From: Pseudodesulfovibrio sp. 5S69
GTDB taxonomy: Bacteria > Desulfobacterota > Desulfovibrionia > Desulfovibrionales > Desulfovibrionaceae
Direction of reading: 5' to 3'
NCBI RefSeq assembly: GCF_037094465.1
Contig: NZ_CP146609.1
Location: 3,095,501-3,159,500, forward strand
DNA length: 64,000 bases
Shown: positions 28,130-36,293 of the stretch, piece by piece
Numbering within the stretch: position 1 is the stretch's first letter
How the letters are laid out: each line of letters starts with the position of its first letter
The notes under the pieces: model-generated
Told to the model about the DNA's origin: nothing
The model's database searches: none
The model's input: the letters and a program-made list of their open reading frames with translations, nothing else
Translations under genes and position numbers: made by a program

Positions 28130-29918
28130 CAGCAAGCACCCCCGCTAACTTCTCCCGAATCAAAGCTGTCAGCTTCTCCGCCTCCTCGAACTGATCGTCC
28201 AACTTCTCCCGCAACATCGCGAACCGTTCCGAGAAGGGGGTGTCATCGTCCTCCTCCACCGCCGCGCCCACGTATCGCCCTGGAGTGAGCACGTAGCCGT
28301 GCTCCTTGATCTTCTCCAGCGTGGCGGATTTGCAGAAGCCCGGCACGTCCTCATACTCGATATCTTCCGATGCCCCACGCCATGCATGGTAGGTTCCGGT
28401 GATCTTTTCCACGTCATCGTCGCTGAACTCCCGGCGGGTGCGGTCCACCAGATGCCCCAGGTTGCGGGCGTCGATGAAGAGCACCTCGCCCCTGCGGTCA
28501 CGGAACTTGCCGTTGCCCTTGTTCCGGGCCAGGAACCACAGGCAGGCGGGAATCTGGGTGGAATAGAAGAGCTGCCCTGGCAGGGCGATCATGCAGTCCA
28601 CCACGTCGGCTTCCAGCATGGCCTTGCGGATGTCCCCCTCGCCGGACTGCGTGGAGGACATGGAGCCGTTGGCCAGCACCACGCCTGCGGTGCCCTTGGG
28701 CGAGAGGTGGTGGACGATGTGCTGCAACCAGGCGAAGTTGGCATTGCCCGTCGGGGGGATGCCATAGCGCCAGCGCACGTCGTCGCGCAGCCGTTCCCCG
28801 CCCCAGTCGGACACGTTGAAAGGCGGGTTGGCCAGGATGAAGTCCGCTTTTAGATCCTTGAGTTCGTCCTTGTGGAAGCTGCCCTCGCTGTTCCAGTGGA
28901 TTTCTGCGTCGATGCCGCGCACGGCGAGGTTCATCATGCACAGCCGCCACGTGGTATAGTTGGACTCCTGGCCGTAGACCGCGATGTCGCCTATGCGGCC
29001 CCCGTGTTCGGCCACGAACTTCTCGGACTGCACGAACATGCCGCCCGAACCGCAACAGGGGTCGTACACGCGGCCCTGGTAAGGCTCCAGCATCTCGACC
29101 AGCACTCGGACCACGGAACGTGGCGTGTAGAACTCGCCGCCGCGCTTGCCCTCGGACCCGGCGAACTGGCTGAGGAAATATTCATAGACGCGGCCCAGCA
29201 CGTCGCGGGCCTGCCCCTCCTCGGTGCCCAGGCCGATGCCGGAGATAAGGTCGATCAGCTCTCCCAGCATGACCTTGTTCAAGGCAGGGCGGGCGTAGTC
29301 CTTAGGCAGTACTCCCTTGAGAGTGGTATTCTTGGCCTCAATAGCCAGCATGGCCTCGTCCACCAGCTTGCCGATGGTCGGCTGCTTGGCATTGGCCTTG
29401 AGGTGCGACCAACGGGCCTCCTTGGGCACCCAAAAAATGTTCTCAGCCAGATACTCGTCCATGTCCTCGGCGCAGGCAGGGTCTTCGGCCATAAGCTCGG
29501 CGTACTTGGCCTCGAAGCTGTCGGAAATGTGCTTGAGAAAAATGAGTCCCAGGACCACATGCTTGTAATCTGAAGGCTCCATATTTTGCCGAAGCTTGTC
29601 CGCAGCAGCAAATAGCTCGGCCTCATAGCCCAGGGCCGCTTCGCCGTTATTCTTGGCCGAGCGGGCCTTGCTCTTCTTTGGGGTGCTGGGTACGGGGGCG
29701 GCCCCCACGCTGGTTGCCAGCCCCGGTTCGGCCATGGCCACGGAGCCGCCCCGGCCTCGGCCTTTTTGGATGGTGCCGTTCGCCAGCAGCTCATCCCGCA
29801 CGGCGTCGTATGCTTCCTCAGACCAGCCCAGCGCCTCTCGCAGCTTGATATTTCCGGCTTTGCCCCCCAGTTCGCTGAGGGCCTTGATGAACAGATTTTG
29901 TCGTGCGTCCTTCGTCAC
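28122..29918 (-). CDS. hsdM: Type I restriction-modification methyltransferase subunit
   Basis: A 598-aa adenine-N6 methyltransferase. The N-terminal 60 residues ([20 protein letters not shown]) form a small winged-helix-like extension followed by a basic linker, not present in every HsdM. Then come the HsdM N-terminal helices ([20 protein letters not shown]), [33 protein letters not shown] (motif I) and [14 protein letters not shown] (motif IV NPPF). The GTG at 29918 has GGGAG 5 nt upstream; the ATG at 29966 lacks a clear SD. It is the first gene of the defence operon. Confidence 0.95.
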   Translation of the reverse strand: MTKDARQNLFIKALSELGGKAGNIKLREALGWSEEAYDAVRDELLANGTIQKGRGRGGSVAMAEPGLATSVGAAPVPSTPKKSKARSAKNNGEAALGYEAELFAAADKLRQNMEPSDYKHVVLGLIFLKHISDSFEAKYAELMAEDPACAEDMDEYLAENIFWVPKEARWSHLKANAKQPTIGKLVDEAMLAIEAKNTTLKGVLPKDYARPALNKVMLGELIDLISGIGLGTEEGQARDVLGRVYEYFLSQFAGSEGKRGGEFYTPRSVVRVLVEMLEPYQGRVYDPCCGSGGMFVQSEKFVAEHGGRIGDIAVYGQESNYTTWRLCMMNLAVRGIDAEIHWNSEGSFHKDELKDLKADFILANPPFNVSDWGGERLRDDVRWRYGIPPTGNANFAWLQHIVHHLSPKGTAGVVLANGSMSSTQSGEGDIRKAMLEADVVDCMIALPGQLFYSTQIPACLWFLARNKGNGKFRDRRGEVLFIDARNLGHLVDRTRREFSDDDVEKITGTYHAWRGASEDIEYEDVPGFCKSATLEKIKEHGYVLTPGRYVGAAVEEDDDTPFSERFAMLREKLDDQFEEAEKLTALIREKLAGVLADA

Positions 29919-30226
29919 GGTCACTCCCAAAAAATGGATTGCAGAACAAACGGATGGCATTGCCAACCCACAAACCAGTTAGTAACGCATGGACGATGCA
30001 AAATCTAGAAGAAGAGCAGGCAATAGGAGATTGTCATTACACCCGCATAAAGGAAGTTTTAGTCCCGAGGTCGAAGAAAAAAACAGTAGAGAACCTTCTG
30101 CGAGGATAAAAACTCAAAACGGCTCCGACGCTTCAAGCTATTTCAGGCATAGAGGGCTTTGCTGGATGAACTGAAAAAACAGGACTAAGGGGCCGTAGTA
30201 TGTGTTCTGAGCAGGGTTTCAAAAAG
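29919..30226 (-). promoter_or_regulatory. Leader and promoter region of the defence operon
   Basis: About 300 bp without a convincing gene. On the minus strand TTGGCA, 17 nt and TGCAAT end about 25 nt before the hsdM GTG, a weak promoter candidate. The region is AT-richer than the backbone. A plus-strand frame at 29989-30174 has no family features and is not called. Confidence 0.4.
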
Positions 30227-30227
30227 G

Positions 30228-30252
30228 GAGCCCCCTCTTGGCGAGGGGGCTC
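30228..30252 (-). terminator. Terminator of the 52-aa gene
   Basis: The stem GAGCCCCCTC/GAGGGGGCTC, followed on the minus strand by CCTTTTTG, lies 15 nt after the stop of the small gene and isolates it from hsdM. Confidence 0.8.
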
Positions 30253-30266
30253 TGATGGTAATGCGC

Positions 30267-30425
30267 TTAGCAAGGAGTCGGGGAGGATTCGAGGAGTGTC
30301 CTCGTCACCCTCTCTGCCAACTTAGGCAATGCGGGTTTGATCTGCTCATTCCAAAGCTTGAGAAGCCAAGGCTTAAGTTCTATCTCCCACGCACGGCGAA
30401 GCGCATTGCGTATTTTCTTCCACAT
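30267..30425 (-). CDS. 52-aa basic amphipathic small protein
   Basis: Not recognised as any family. It begins MWKKIRNALRRAWEIELKPW, continues with LLKLWNEQIKPALPKL and ends ESSPTPC. It has four Trp, eleven Lys/Arg and a net charge near +6; the first 45 residues would form amphipathic helices, as in membrane-active or nucleic-acid-binding peptides. The reading frame is supported by a perfect SD (AAGGAGG, 6 nt before ATG), a TATAAT about 80 nt upstream (30506-30511) and a terminator just after the stop. The 5' leader can fold into a hairpin with AAAAGAGT/ACTCTTTT arms that ends just before the SD. It could be a toxin-like peptide, a modulator of the adjacent RM operon or an inhibitor; none is shown. 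Confidence 0.65.
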   Translation of the reverse strand: MWKKIRNALRRAWEIELKPWLLKLWNEQIKPALPKLAERVTRTLLESSPTPC

Positions 30426-30438
30426 GAGAACCTCCTTG

Positions 30439-30511
30439 TGGAAAAGAGTTTATCCTCGGGGCATTTACCGAGTGACTCTTTTCGCCGGGCTTCTGGGGGC
30501 ACGAGATTATA
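30439..30511 (-). promoter_or_regulatory. Promoter and leader hairpin of the 52-aa gene
   Basis: TATAAT on the minus strand at 30506-30511 is followed by a leader with nested arms AAAAGAGT/ACTCTTTT and CTCGG/CCGAG that closes just upstream of the AAGGAGG. No good -35 is seen. The hairpin could limit ribosome access. Confidence 0.45.
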
Positions 30512-31015
30512 GGTTATTCCCGCCGGTTCGTTGACCGATGCTCCCCCCGTGGTACCTTTGCAGTTCAGAAGTTTTCCAGCGGAAGAATACAAATATAAGA
30601 TAGCCTGTCTAATGTGATGGGTCAATAGGTCTTCAGCAAAGCCCCTTTTGAGTTGATCCTGCCCTACAATCCTCCAAGAATGCCATCCAAGAAGTCGTAG
30701 TGATCAAATCTGCTCAGTTGACTGTCCGAATTTGACAATTTGCGTGTCGCCCAAGTGTCATTTTCAGCGGCAACTATGGTTTTTGTGGTGAATATGGCGT
30801 TTTCAACCCATTGAAATAACGTAGGTAAGCGACCTTCCGGTTGATTGTTTACGGCCTTTCACGCCGTTACCAACCTCTATAACTGACCCTGCCCACCACC
30901 AGTTGCTGAAGCTGGGTCAAAGTGGTAGGTCAAAGAACAAATACGAAGGACACGCCAAAACAAATTAGATTCATAAAATCAGCATATTGCCGCATAGCCG
31001 AAAAAGCAGGACTGC
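30512..31015. other. AT-richer right end of the island without a gene
   Basis: No supported gene in about 500 bp. The region ends with the GGTCAAA repeat block and the att site, so it probably represents the recombinase-binding right arm. The composition is clearly lower in GC than the backbone. Confidence 0.5.
30914..30935. repeat. Right-arm GGTCAAA repeat block
   Basis: GGGTCAAAGTGGTAGGTCAAAG matches the left-end block at 14424-14445 in 20 of 22 positions. Its presence near both att sites, in the same orientation, suggests a recombinase arm site. Confidence 0.6.
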
Positions 31016-31037
31016 CGAGTCTTCTCTTCGGCACCAG
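31016..31037 (+). repeat. attR: truncated tRNA-Leu 3' end, right boundary of the island
   Basis: An exact 22-bp copy of the tRNA-Leu 3' end (14304-14325). It is not part of a tRNA here. The native downstream sequence of the tRNA (ATGAAACAAGGG and the terminator hairpin) continues directly after it, as it does after the intact second copy at 36526. Confidence 0.9.
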
Positions 31038-31047
31038 CATGAAACAA

Positions 31048-31078
31048 GGGCCGCATCCTCAAGGATGCGGCCCTTTTT
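31048..31078 (+). terminator. Displaced native tRNA-Leu terminator
   Basis: Perfect 12-bp stem GGGCCGCATCCT/AGGATGCGGCCC, then TTTTT. It matches in position and type the hairpin after the second tRNA-Leu, which shows what followed the tRNA before the island arrived. It may also stop the convergent rfbG gene. Confidence 0.85.
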
Positions 31079-31158
31079 CCTTTGTCGGCTGAGCGCCGGG
31101 ATCTTGTTCTCGGCCACGACGGGGCCGGGACGGCCGGCGGGCGGAGGCGCGCTCCGCG

Positions 31159-32253
31159 TCACAGCGCCCACGGCATGCCCTTGCGGGCGGCGAAGGCGGT
31201 GTATTCGTCGATCTGTCCCAGGCAGACCTCCCCGGCGTCGAGCTCCCTGCCGAGAAACGGCCGGTAGCCGCGCATGGTCATGTCCACGGTCCGCTCCAGG
31301 TCCAGGACCGCCTTCCATTGCAGCCGCACGGCCGCCTTGTCGCTGCACAGCTTGAGCGTGTCGGCCTCGCGCGGCTCCCGCCCGCCCTCGGAAACGGCCT
31401 TCCAGCCGCCCATGCCGCTCAGGCAATGAATGGTCTCCACCAGCGTCTCTACCGAGCAGGAATTGTCTGCGGGCGCGAAGTTCCAGGCGCCGCTGAAACG
31501 GGCCGGATCCCCGGCCAACTGGACGGCCAGCCAGAGGTAACCGCTCAGCGGCTCGAGCACATGCTGCCACGACCGCACGACGTTGGGCCGGCGGATCTCC
31601 AGGATCCGGCCCTCGCGCACTGACCGGACGTAGTCCGGGACCAGCCGGTGCGCGGCGAAGTCGCCACCGCCGAGGATGTTGCCCGCGCGGGCCGTGGCCG
31701 CCCCCACCCGCCCCTCTGGAATGAAATAGGACCGGCTCCAGGAGGCGCATATGTGTTCCATCGCCCCCTTGGAGGCGCTGTACGGATCATTGCCGCCCAG
31801 CGGGTCGTTCTCGCGGTAGCCCCAGGGCTGGTCGAGGTTGTCGTAGCACTTGTCCGACGAGGCGCAAACCAGGGCGCGCACGGAATCGGTCCGGCGCACC
31901 GCCTCGAGGACGTTGGCCGAACCGATGACGTTGGTGCGCAGGGTCTCCATGGGCCGCTCGTAGGACTCGGGGATACGCGCCCTGGCCGCCAGGTGGAAGA
32001 CCACCTCGGGACGGCTCTCGTCCAGCGCCCGATCCAAGGCGTCGACATCAAGGATGTCGCCGTTGAGATGACGGATGCGGGCCGCCACGTCGGCGGCCTC
32101 GAACAGGTTGGGCTCGGACGGCGGTGCCAGGGAGAACCCGGTGACCTCCGCGCCCAGGGAGTGGAGCCACAGGGCGAGCCAGGCGCCCTTGAACCCGGTG
32201 TGGCCGGTCAGGAACACCTTCCGGTCTTTGTAGAAATCGGAAAACGGAATCAT
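31159..32253 (-). CDS. rfbG: CDP-glucose 4,6-dehydratase
   Basis: A 364-aa extended short-chain dehydrogenase. It shows the NAD site VFLTGHTGFKGAWLALWL (TGxxGxxG), VFHLAARARIPESYERP, CASSDKCYDN and NDPYSASKGAMEHICASW (YxxxK catalytic pair), and SWQHVLEPLSGYLWLA, which is typical of CDP-glucose 4,6-dehydratases. The enzyme makes CDP-4-keto-6-deoxyglucose for O-antigen dideoxysugars. The usual partners (rfbF, rfbH) are not in the window, so it stands alone between the island and the molybdate genes. The start MIPFSDFYKD is chosen because the longer frame has no family match upstream. Confidence 0.85.
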   Translation of the reverse strand: MIPFSDFYKDRKVFLTGHTGFKGAWLALWLHSLGAEVTGFSLAPPSEPNLFEAADVAARIRHLNGDILDVDALDRALDESRPEVVFHLAARARIPESYERPMETLRTNVIGSANVLEAVRRTDSVRALVCASSDKCYDNLDQPWGYRENDPLGGNDPYSASKGAMEHICASWSRSYFIPEGRVGAATARAGNILGGGDFAAHRLVPDYVRSVREGRILEIRRPNVVRSWQHVLEPLSGYLWLAVQLAGDPARFSGAWNFAPADNSCSVETLVETIHCLSGMGGWKAVSEGGREPREADTLKLCSDKAAVRLQWKAVLDLERTVDMTMRGYRPFLGRELDAGEVCLGQIDEYTAFAARKGMPWAL

Positions 32254-32539
32254 GATGTGTAGATAAAGGCTGTTGCCCAACGCCCGGAAAGGGTTGAGGT
32301 CGTCGCGTTCGCGCGGGCGGTCATTGCCCGGCCGAAAGCCGCCACGGACACAGGCGGCCGGTCTCCCGGGCGCTTGACGGTTCCGGCAGGCAGCCCCCGA
32401 CGACGAGGCCGCCCGCACGGCGCGATATGCTCCCAAACGCGCCCGGCGTCAATGAGCGCATGGGGCCCCGGCCCGCGCCCGTCGGTACATACGCAATAAA
32501 AGTCCCAGTATCCCGGCCCGGTGCGCGGGCACAGAAAAA
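32254..32539. other. Intergenic stretch upstream of rfbG
   Basis: About 290 bp between rfbG and the mop terminator. It is GC-rich. No gene, tRNA or clear promoter is seen; it presumably contains the rfbG promoter. Confidence 0.4.
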
Positions 32540-32565
32540 GGGGCATCCCCTTCGGAGACGCCCCT
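32536..32565 (-). terminator. Terminator of the mop gene
   Basis: On the minus strand GGGGCG...TGCCCC forms an imperfect stem followed by TTTTTCTG, about 30 nt past the mop stop. Confidence 0.7.
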
Positions 32566-32594
32566 GGCCGTTATCCGGTACCGGAAGCGGCGGA

Positions 32595-32804
32595 TTAATC
32601 CTTGGCGACCATCACGCTGGTCGCCTTGACCATGGCCTCAACCTCGTCGCCGACCTTGATGTCCATGCGCTCCACCGAGTTCTTGGTGATCACGGAGACG
32701 ATCTCCACGGCCGGGGCGATCTCGATGACCACCTCGGCGTTGACCATGCCCATGGTTACCTTTTTGACTACTCCGGGGATGAGGTTTCTAGCGCTCAGTT
32801 TCAT
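32595..32804 (-). CDS. mop: Molybdenum-pterin/molybdate-binding protein (TOBE, Mop type)
   Basis: A 69-aa single TOBE domain: MKLSARNLIPGVVKKVTMGM, NAEVVIEIAPAVEIVSVITK and DIKVGDEVEAMVKATSVMVA. These are the marks of molbindins, which assemble as hexamers and store or buffer molybdate in the cytoplasm. AGGAG lies 7 nt before the ATG. It is close to modABC, whose ATPase here lacks its own TOBE domain, so Mop may supply the oxyanion-sensing function in trans. Molybdate or tungstate is needed for formate dehydrogenases and other pterin enzymes. Confidence 0.93.
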   Translation of the reverse strand: MKLSARNLIPGVVKKVTMGMVNAEVVIEIAPAVEIVSVITKNSVERMDIKVGDEVEAMVKATSVMVAKD

Positions 32805-32917
32805 AACCAATCTCCTTTCTGTATGGGTTGATGAGTATTCGGAACGGAAAATCGCGGCCCGACCGAACGGAGCCGGACACCCTGGCGTTTCGAAACCGGA
32901 CCTGATACTGATGCGCG

Positions 32918-34015
32918 ATGTTTGGACCCTTTCTCCTGGACCTGGCGTCAATCATGTCCGCCTACGTATTCCTGCGCATGGACGGCGTTCCCGTTCCCGG
33001 CTTCCGGTCCGGGGCGGTCCGTATGGTCCTCGCCCTGAGCGCATGGCTGTTCATCGTGTTCGCCCGGGTCGTGGGCCGCGCCAACTTCGGGCAGTGGTCC
33101 CCGGCTGTGGAAAGCGCGGGTCTGTCCCTGCTCATCGTCCTTTTCCTGGCCGCCATGCTCCTGGCCATCGTGGACCTGTTTACCGGCTTCGGCACACTCC
33201 TGCCGCACCGTGCGCCGAAGCTGCGCGGGCTCGCCCTGGCCGCAGCCCTGGTCCTGTCCGGCATCGCCCTGGTCCAGGGCATACGCGCCCCGGTCGTCAC
33301 GGAATACGAGGTCGCCCTGCCCGGCCTGCCCGAAAATCTCGACGGCCTGGTGGTGGCCATGGCCTCGGACCTCCACGTGGGCACTCAGGTGGGCCCGGAC
33401 TGGCTCAAGGCCCGCGTGGACCAGATCATGGCTCTCAAGCCGGACATGATCGTGCTCCCCGGCGACATCGTGGAGGGCCACTCCCGGCGGCTGAACGAAC
33501 TTCTGCCCGCCCTGCACGGCCTGCACGCGCCGCTCGGGGTGTACGCAGTACCGGGCAACCATGAGAACCACGGCTCCCCGGCGAGAGCTCTGGGCGTGCT
33601 TGCCGAGGCGGGCATCACGCTCCTGATGGACGGCCGGGTCTCGCCGGCGCCCGGACTGGTGGTGGCCGGCGTGGAGGATCTCAGCTCCATCCCCTGGGAA
33701 CGCCGCCATCTCGACCCCGTGGCCCTGGCCCTCGGGAACCGCCCGGCCGGAGCAGTCATCCTGCTCTCCCACACCCCGCGACGATACGAGCAGGCCGCGT
33801 CCCTCGGGGTCGGGCTGATGCTCAGCGGACACACCCACGGCGGCCAGGTCTGGCCCTTCAATTATATGGTGCGGTTTTCCTATCCGCTGGTGGAAGGAAG
33901 ATTCGGGATCGGCCCCATGACGCTCATCGTCAGTCGTGGGGCGGGATCGTGGGGGGCGCGCATGCGTCTGTGGAAGCCGGGAGAAATCCTCAAGATCACC
34001 CTGCGTGCGGACTGA
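32918..34015 (+). CDS. Membrane-anchored metallophosphoesterase (YkuE/YaeI-like)
   Basis: A 365-aa protein. The N-terminal 130 residues hold about four hydrophobic segments (LDLASIMSAYVFL, LALSAWLFIVFARVV, LLIVLFLAAMLLAIVDLF, ALVLSGIALVQGI). The calcineurin-like domain has the full metal set: ASDLHVG, LPGDIVEG, VPGNHENHG, LLSHTPRR and LSGHTHGGQVWPF. Relatives include YkuE and the UDP-2,3-diacylglucosamine hydrolase-like YaeI/LpxG group. The start is at ATG 32918, inside the region upstream of mop. A role in lipid or envelope phosphate chemistry is likely; the substrate is unknown. Confidence 0.9.
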   Translation: MFGPFLLDLASIMSAYVFLRMDGVPVPGFRSGAVRMVLALSAWLFIVFARVVGRANFGQWSPAVESAGLSLLIVLFLAAMLLAIVDLFTGFGTLLPHRAPKLRGLALAAALVLSGIALVQGIRAPVVTEYEVALPGLPENLDGLVVAMASDLHVGTQVGPDWLKARVDQIMALKPDMIVLPGDIVEGHSRRLNELLPALHGLHAPLGVYAVPGNHENHGSPARALGVLAEAGITLLMDGRVSPAPGLVVAGVEDLSSIPWERRHLDPVALALGNRPAGAVILLSHTPRRYEQAASLGVGLMLSGHTHGGQVWPFNYMVRFSYPLVEGRFGIGPMTLIVSRGAGSWGARMRLWKPGEILKITLRAD

Positions 34016-34062
34016 TCGCGCCCGGCGCCTCATGGCCGGACGCGATGCAAGGGGCCGCTCGG

Positions 34063-34815
34063 TCATCCGCAGCCAAGGAGCGCGCGCTCCATGGCCCGGG
34101 GCTCTTCGGCATGGGCCGGGGACGCATCTTCTCCCCTGGCCAGGCCGGACACCGCCAGATGGCGCTGGATGGCCTGCTGTTCCTTGAGCCAGTTGGGAGC
34201 GATCTTGCCGCTCTCCACGGCCAGGATGGTGTCGCCCAGGAACAGGGCCTCGTCCAGGTCATGGGTCACGTGCAGGATGGGAATATTCAACTCGCTCTTG
34301 AGCTCCTTCAGGCAACTGCGCAGGTTGCGCCGGTTGGCCACATCCAAGGCCGAAAACGGTTCGTCCAGGAGCAACAGGACCGGGTCGCGGGCCAGGGCCT
34401 GGCAAAAGGCCGCCCGCTGGCGCTCGCCGCCGGAGATGCCCGACGGCCTGCTCGATTCCAGATGGCGGATGCCGAACATGGACATGAGCTCGTCCACCCG
34501 GCCCTCGTCGGACGCGGCAAAGGCCACATTCTTGCGGATGGTCAGGTGCGGGAACAGGGTGTAATCTTGGAAGACCAGGCTCAGGCCCCGCTTGCGCGCG
34601 GGCACGAATATCCGCTTTTCGGCATCGGCCCAGACCGTGTCCCCAAAGGTGATTCTTCCCCCGTCCGGACGTTCCAGTCCGGCCAGCAGCCGGACCAGAG
34701 TGGTCTTGCCCGCGCCCGAGGGTCCGATCACCGCCGTGAGTTCGCCGGGGGCGCAGGAGAAGGAGAGGTCGAGGTCGAAGTGTTTCAGCCGTTTGGTCAT
34801 ATCGACGTTGAGCAT
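34063..34815 (-). CDS. modC: Molybdate ABC transporter ATP-binding protein (no TOBE domain)
   Basis: A 250-aa ABC ATPase: VIGPSGAGKTTLVRLLAGLE (Walker A), VFQDYTLFPHLTI (Q-loop), SGISGGERQRAAFCQALA (signature), LLLLDEPFSALD (Walker B) and HVTHDLDEAL (switch His). E. coli ModC has about 350 aa with a C-terminal TOBE regulatory domain; this one ends about 20 residues after the ATPase core, with a Glu/Ala-rich tail. The ATG overlaps the modB stop (TAATG). The order modA-modB-modC and the neighbouring mop support molybdate (or tungstate) uptake. Confidence 0.9.
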   Translation of the reverse strand: MLNVDMTKRLKHFDLDLSFSCAPGELTAVIGPSGAGKTTLVRLLAGLERPDGGRITFGDTVWADAEKRIFVPARKRGLSLVFQDYTLFPHLTIRKNVAFAASDEGRVDELMSMFGIRHLESSRPSGISGGERQRAAFCQALARDPVLLLLDEPFSALDVANRRNLRSCLKELKSELNIPILHVTHDLDEALFLGDTILAVESGKIAPNWLKEQQAIQRHLAVSGLARGEDASPAHAEEPRAMERALLGCG

Positions 34816-35471
34816 TATGCACGCCTCGCATTAATCTTGTTGATTATCAGAAGCACCGCGAAGCAGACGGGGATCAGGGCCGCCGACATGCGGAAAGCGT
34901 CGTCGAAGCGCAGGGCCTCGACCGCCTCGAAGATGGCCACCGAGGCCACCTGGGTCTGACCGGGGATGCTGCCGCCGACCATGAGGATGACGCCGAACTC
35001 GCCGAGGCTGTGTGCGAAGACCAGGATGGACGCGGCGGCCAGGCCGCCCATGCAGTTGGGCAGGACGATGCGGAAGAAGGTGGACAGCGGGGACAGCCCC
35101 AGGACCGCCGCGCTCTCGAGCAGCCTCGGGTCCAGCTTTTCCAGAGAGGCCCGCAGGGGCTGGACCGCGAACGGCAGGTTGAAGACGAGCGAGGCCAGGA
35201 GGATGCCCGTAAAGCTGAAGACCAGCCGGTTCCCGGTGACGTCCTCCCACAAGCCGCCCAGGTAGCCGCGAGGCCCCATGACCACGAGCAGAGCGAAACC
35301 GAGAACCGTGGGCGGCATGACCATGGGCAGGGTAACCACGGCGTCGAGGAGGCTCTTCCCCTTGAACCTCCCGAAAGCCAGCAAGCTGGCCATCGGGGAG
35401 GCCAAGATAGGGATGAGCAACATGGTCCAAATGGCCAGTTTGGCCGAGAGGATCAGTGGTGTCCAATCCAT
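34815..35471 (-). CDS. modB: Molybdate ABC transporter permease
   Basis: A 218-aa permease with about five to six membrane segments. The family loop that docks to ModC is ESAAVLGLSPLSTFFRIVLP (EAA motif), and TLPMVMPPTVLGFALLVVMG and FAHSLGEFGVILMVGGSIPG are hallmarks of ModB/CysT permeases. It starts 3 nt after the modA stop and its stop overlaps the modC start, so the three genes form one operon. Confidence 0.95.
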   Translation of the reverse strand: MDWTPLILSAKLAIWTMLLIPILASPMASLLAFGRFKGKSLLDAVVTLPMVMPPTVLGFALLVVMGPRGYLGGLWEDVTGNRLVFSFTGILLASLVFNLPFAVQPLRASLEKLDPRLLESAAVLGLSPLSTFFRIVLPNCMGGLAAASILVFAHSLGEFGVILMVGGSIPGQTQVASVAIFEAVEALRFDDAFRMSAALIPVCFAVLLIINKINARRA

Positions 35472-35474
35472 GAG

Positions 35475-36209
35475 CTATTTATATCCGTACTTGAGCTTCA
35501 TCGCCTGCACCTCGGGGGTGGCCAGGAACTTGACGAACTTGGCGGCCGCATCGGCATGAGGAGCGGACTTCAGCACGCAGGCGGCCTGGATGACCGGCGG
35601 GGCTTCGTCGACCACGGTGAAGCAGCCCTTCTTGCCCGCGTCGGTGAAAACGGAGGAGTAGGCGCAGAAGCCCACGTCCGCGGAACCGGTGGAAGCGAAC
35701 TGGAAGGCCTGGGAGATGGACTGGCCGAAGACCAGCTTGGGCTGGACCTTGTCCCAGATGCCCACAGCCTGCATGGCCTTCATGGACGAGGTGCCGTAGG
35801 GCGCGGTCTCGGTGTTGGCGATGGACACGCGCTTCACGGCGTCGTTGACCACGGTGGCCTTCCAATCGTCGCCACAGAAATTCTTGTCGCTGGACCACAG
35901 GACCACCTGGCCCTTGGCGTAGACGAAGGGCTTCTCGGCCAGGCCGTCTGCAAAGAGCTTGTTCGGGCGCTTCTCGTCGGCGGCCAGGAAGATGTCGAAC
36001 GGTGCGTCGTTGATGATCTGCCCGTACAGCTTGCCGGTGGAGGCGTAGGTCGCCTGAGCCTTGAGGCCGGTGGCCTTTTCAAAGGCCGGGATGATCTCCT
36101 TCATGACCGGGGTGAAGTTGGCCGCCTGGGCGATGAACAGGTCCGCTGCGAACGCCCCCGAAGGAACGAGAAGGCAAAGGACAAGTACCAGTGAAAAAAT
36201 GCGTTTCAT
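35475..36209 (-). CDS. modA: Molybdate ABC transporter substrate-binding protein
   Basis: A 244-aa periplasmic protein with a signal peptide (FSLVLVLCLLVPSGAFAA). The mature part shows FIAQAANFTPVMKEIIPAFE, ATYASTGKLYGQIINDAPFD, FLAADEKRPNKLFADG, NTETAPYGTSSMKAMQAVG and SADVGFCAYSSVF, the ModA pattern of oxyanion ligands (Ser in STGKL and later Tyr/Ala). AGGAG is 6 nt before the ATG. It is the first gene of modABC. Molybdate and tungstate cannot be told apart from the sequence. Confidence 0.95.
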   Translation of the reverse strand: MKRIFSLVLVLCLLVPSGAFAADLFIAQAANFTPVMKEIIPAFEKATGLKAQATYASTGKLYGQIINDAPFDIFLAADEKRPNKLFADGLAEKPFVYAKGQVVLWSSDKNFCGDDWKATVVNDAVKRVSIANTETAPYGTSSMKAMQAVGIWDKVQPKLVFGQSISQAFQFASTGSADVGFCAYSSVFTDAGKKGCFTVVDEAPPVIQAACVLKSAPHADAAAKFVKFLATPEVQAMKLKYGYK

Positions 36210-36293
36210 GTCGACTCCTGAGGTAGGTTTTCTAGTTTGAACCGGTTTTGGGAACGTGAACTTTGAATATGAACATCCGCACACTTCGGACAA

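Noticed and set aside
29989..30174. Plus-strand frame between hsdM and the 52-aa gene
   Set aside because: No SD and no recognisable features; it overlaps the likely hsdM promoter region.
30380..30625. An 81-aa minus-strand frame at the right end of the island
   Set aside because: It is out of frame with, and overlaps, the better-supported 52-aa gene with AAGGAGG and terminator.
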